Positions 60,472 through 64,000 of a stretch of 64,000 nucleotides of DNA are shown here, in pieces (position 1 is the stretch's first letter; each line of letters starts with the position of its first letter). This DNA comes from Triplophysa rosa (Eukaryota > Chordata > Actinopteri > Cypriniformes > Nemacheilidae). The notes under the pieces are model-generated. The model was not told where the DNA came from. It did no database searches and was given only the letters and a program-made list of their open reading frames with translations. The translations under genes and the position numbers were made by a program. The DNA is taken from positions 26,393,700-26,457,699 of the forward strand of contig NC_079895.1 in the NCBI RefSeq assembly GCF_024868665.1, read 5' to 3'.

Positions 60472-62340
60472 TGTTCAGATTAATCATGTGTGAAATGGAG
60501 GCTGCAAACTGTCGATGTCACAGGTTGAGCTGGTGGCAGGTCGGGGCCCATCAGCTGGTGGAGCGCTCGGTTAGGCAGGTGTTAATAAAGACCCACAGGT
60601 CTGCCGGGGTCAAACACGCATGCAGGCGTGCACAAACATACGAACCCACAGATGCGCTCGCGTGGCTCTTGTGCACACGCATGCAGACAGACAGCGGCAG
60701 AAAATGCAAACGGTAGTCGTGGAAGATGTTTTGTTAGCTTTCTTTCACTCAGTCTCAGAGGGGCCGGAGTGACCCACCCTGATCCCGCAGTAATTTGACT
60801 GTGAATGCAGAGGTGATGTATTGTTCTGTAATTGGAGCTCGTGAAATGAGGCCTGAATGCGGTTTTATCACATCTAATTCAGTCATTACTACATCTGATC
60901 ACGGCTCACCGGAGATAATATTCCTCAACCTCACATCATCTCAAACAAAAGGGGGTGAAGGCCAAAACAAACCTTGAAGTTCATAATGAAATCTGCCTTT
61001 TGATGGCAAACGATGGAAAATCTACCCATAAGAAAGAAAATATCTCTATTATTATTCCTAGACCTCGGCGAGATTAAAGATTTCTGGAGACCCAGAAATC
61101 GTCTCAAAGGCATCCACTTTTCTCGTATGGTCTCACAAATGTCTCGAATTAAGCTCGGATTTGAAACATGTTTCAAAAAGCAATATTATTAAATATCTCA
61201 GTATGAAACCCAGATTCATTTGACCCTACATTCATTTGACATCTTCTTGTGTTTTAACCATTACAGTCACATTTGTTTCTATTTTCAATTTTAAGCTCAA
61301 TGAAATGCAATAACATTTTCCTAGTAGTATAGTTTTGATATTGTTAAGGTCTCATCTGAAACTCCAGTCTTTATTTATCTTATTTATCTGTTTAGGGGAG
61401 ACAATTGAGATCGAAAAAAAAAAAAAACGATTTTTCCCATGGATCCTCTGTGAGAAAGTCACTCTTAACTCATTTAAACGGAGAGTTTAATGAGGTCATT
61501 GAAACCTCATTACCATCAGACTTTAAGTGAAACCCGTGCAAACCAAATAGTCAGAGAGAAACACAGAAAGCGAGAGGCTAGATGACACAATCTGGAGGAA
61601 ACAGTTTGAAAGATGTTGTTCTTCGCTCCTCTCTGACTCCCCCGAGACGGCGGCGGCGGCGCTTCTCTGAATGTGTCAAATCTCTCTTTAAGAAATTAAT
61701 TACCGCTCCTCCTCTTTTCCTCTGCAGTGCTTTTGATAGGGCCTTTTTCTGCGCTATCTAAAGAGGCTCTTCCATAGATTTCACTTGGCACCAAGTGCAC
61801 ACAACATTCGGCAAGAAGTAATGTAGATCATTTTTATTCATTGCCTCAAATTGTCTGCAATTATGTGCGTCAGTGGCCACCTGCTTGTTCTGAATGGCAG
61901 CGGGTCTGGCGGAGTGTGTGCGCGTGTGCGAGTGTGTGAGACGGGATTACACTAACAAGACGCGTACAAGGCCTCCGGTTGCAGGTGAAATGGCCCTTCT
62001 TGTTAGGATAATGAGTGGTCAGAGGCTGTGTGCGCCCGGGCTGGAACGGGCTGCTTGAAAAGCAGGATTATCAGCCCCGGCCCCCCGCAACACGCACACG
62101 TGCACGCACGCAACAAAACCCTGAACAAACCGGGGTCACGACAGACGGCGGCCTCGACACGGCTGGCACACGACAGAACACAAGCGGGCGGCTTTCCAAG
62201 CGTTGAAAAAAACCACACACAGACACAGACACATAAATCACCGCTTCATTACCTCTGAAATGTTTTCATTTTCCTCTGCAGTCTGATGGAAAAAATCCAG
62301 CCTTATTTAATTATTTCATTACCCTGGAAAGAGAGTAAAA

Positions 62341-62360
62341 AGACAGACAGACAGACAGAC
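62341..62360. repeat. (AGAC)5 microsatellite
   Basis: Five perfect tetranucleotide units. Confidence 0.95.
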
Positions 62361-63955
62361 TTGGGGGTCGTGGGTGACCCCGCGGTACACGGCCCTTTCC
62401 CAGAATGCAAGTGCTCCGAATGTAAGCAGTGCTCTGAATGTGAGTTTTACTCCAGATGAAAAGCTGCCGGTGGAGAGACTTTCATTAGCGTGGAGCGCTG
62501 ACCCGGGTTCAGCTGCTGTGTTAGTATCTCTCTGCTAATGATTTCGACAGCGCAAAACCCTCTGACCTGCCAACATTCTCAATTTCCACAGAAAAAGAGG
62601 AGAAATGGGCCACCGAGCGGAGGGGGAGGGGAGCCACGGATGAGAGGGCGAAGAAAAATCACAAGAAGGAATACATATATTTTTCAGATTGGAACGGCAT
62701 GAGAGAGCGGTGATTTGAGGCATGCTGGGAGGGTGGTGCATGCTGGGGCATTGACTGCTTGTATGTAGTTGCAGAAGCTGAGCGCTGCGGCGGGTGTGTG
62801 CGTGTGTGTGTGCGTGTGCGTGTGTGTGGATGATCTGTCCAATAAACCCTCTCAACCTTCAGACTTATAGATTACATCCTTCACTTCCGTGAAACACATA
62901 CCTGCAAACAAACACTCACAACTGTAAAATTACCGCTCTGTCAAATTTAGTTTCCTGTCTGTGTAAGAGCCAACACACGCACACACACGCACAGACACAC
63001 ACGCACACACTATTAAGATGCTTGAGTTTGTCGGTGCACAAACACACATACTCATATGTACTTGATCACATTTACAAGTTCAAAGAAAACAAATGGAGAA
63101 CAAAGAATAGAAGAGCTTAAATCATTTCATTGACGGTTTGGTTGATATTAAAACTATTTTCCTCTTCTTTAGACGTTTAAAACTGAACTTTAAAGGTACG
63201 TTAATTATTTCTTGCCTGAGAACATTTTGTCTTACTTCTTAGCATACTTTATGCATACTTTCGAGCAGAGAATCTTGCACGAAAATACATAAACCAAAAC
63301 AGAAAAAATAAAATAAAACAGAAAAAACATACCATCAAAGCTAAACCAAATGCAACACAAAATAAATAAACAAAAATACATCGACAAAGTGAAACAAATA
63401 AAACAAACAAACGCAAAACATAAAGAAAAGAAACATGCAAATACGTTTAAAAAAAGATGAGCTCTCATCAAAATACTGCAACTGACGCCCTATTTCATAA
63501 CATGGTGGTGTCTGTGCACACGGGGCAAATGATGGTGCTGTTTGTCGGTTGTATACAGTATACGTTCGTGTGAAAGAGAAGGCAGTGCCGTGGGTGTAGG
63601 GTCCTCCGATCATAATCAGGGTGTATTGTGGTGGGTCGTCCTGGTCGTGATTAGATAATGAATCTCTTAAACACTTAAGGTCTGATTCAGTACAACCATC
63701 ATTATATGCCAGGGCTGCTAGTCCGCAGACAGACAAAAAGCTAAATTGTGATTGGTGTGGGATGAGAACCAATCACTGTCTGTGATACATGCCTTCTCAA
63801 AGCTAATGACTCGCATGTTTGACCACTCATAGCGCTCGAAGGGGGTCACATGACCTGTGATAAAGTTTTTGCGATTTCACAGAAAGCCCTCAAGCTGTGT
63901 ACAACCCTAAACAGTGAAATCATCACTACAAAACACCATACACAACACACGCACA

Positions 63956-63956
<1 letters not shown>

Positions 63957-63987
<31 letters not shown>

Positions 63988-64000
63988 GAGAGGGAGAGAG
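63957..64000. repeat. (GA)n microsatellite at the window edge
   Basis: GA array with GGGA interruptions, continuing past the end of the window. Confidence 0.95.

Larger units (their letters stand above)
59941..64000. other. intergenic, several repeat-free blocks, no gene seen
   Basis: 60190-61160 and 61600-62560 are GC-richer, repeat-free and might be conserved noncoding sequence. 62.9-63.5 kb is AC/A-rich. The 143-codon minus-strand frame at 63341-63772 has no recognisable domain. No exon with splice context was found. Confidence 0.5.

Noticed and set aside
63341..63772. 143-codon minus-strand frame
   Set aside because: Low-complexity Phe/Cys/Leu-rich end caused by an A-rich tract; no known domain.

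Overview
This is eukaryotic, vertebrate genomic DNA, almost certainly from a teleost fish and most likely a cyprinid. It is AT-rich, has GT-AG introns and many (CA)n and (GA)n microsatellites, and is dense with short non-autonomous DNA transposons, several of which look like families abundant in zebrafish and carp. The cyprinid assignment is recognition from memory, not a search.

The window holds one protein-coding gene that I can support: sp3 (Sp/KLF-family zinc-finger transcription factor) on the minus strand, 18771-23232. I placed seven coding exons with GT-AG junctions in consistent phase. They sum to 2055 bp, or 684 residues plus a TGA stop. The product has two glutamine/serine/threonine-rich activation regions, an IKEE sumoylation motif, a buttonhead box and three C2H2 fingers with the KHA / RER / RHK contact residues typical of Sp factors. 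A candidate 5' untranslated exon and a CCAAT/GC-box promoter lie at about 23414-23760. The 3' UTR appears to contain a MITE copy before a candidate poly(A) signal at 17699-17704.

Layout: 1-17.7 kb is downstream of sp3 and has no gene, but carries a 1.7 kb hAT-type element with a perfect 8-bp target-site duplication (TSD), several MITEs, a solo LTR with a 5-bp TSD and a 73-bp perfect tandem duplication. The interval 17.7-23.8 kb is sp3. The interval 23.8-64 kb is a roughly 40 kb gene-free region upstream of sp3. It mixes identifiable transposon copies (four or more hAT-type, three with intact 8-bp TSDs, and two copies of a ~420 bp element with long terminal inverted repeats (TIRs)), a tRNA-type SINE relic, microsatellites, and repeat-free blocks of balanced composition that could be conserved regulatory sequence. 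Only a cross-species alignment could show that.

I found no RNA gene, CRISPR array, operon or novel multi-gene system. The most useful observations are the sp3 gene model, the TSD-bounded transposons, a G-tract/GC-box cluster at 56.9 kb, and a CA microsatellite beside a splice donor in sp3.
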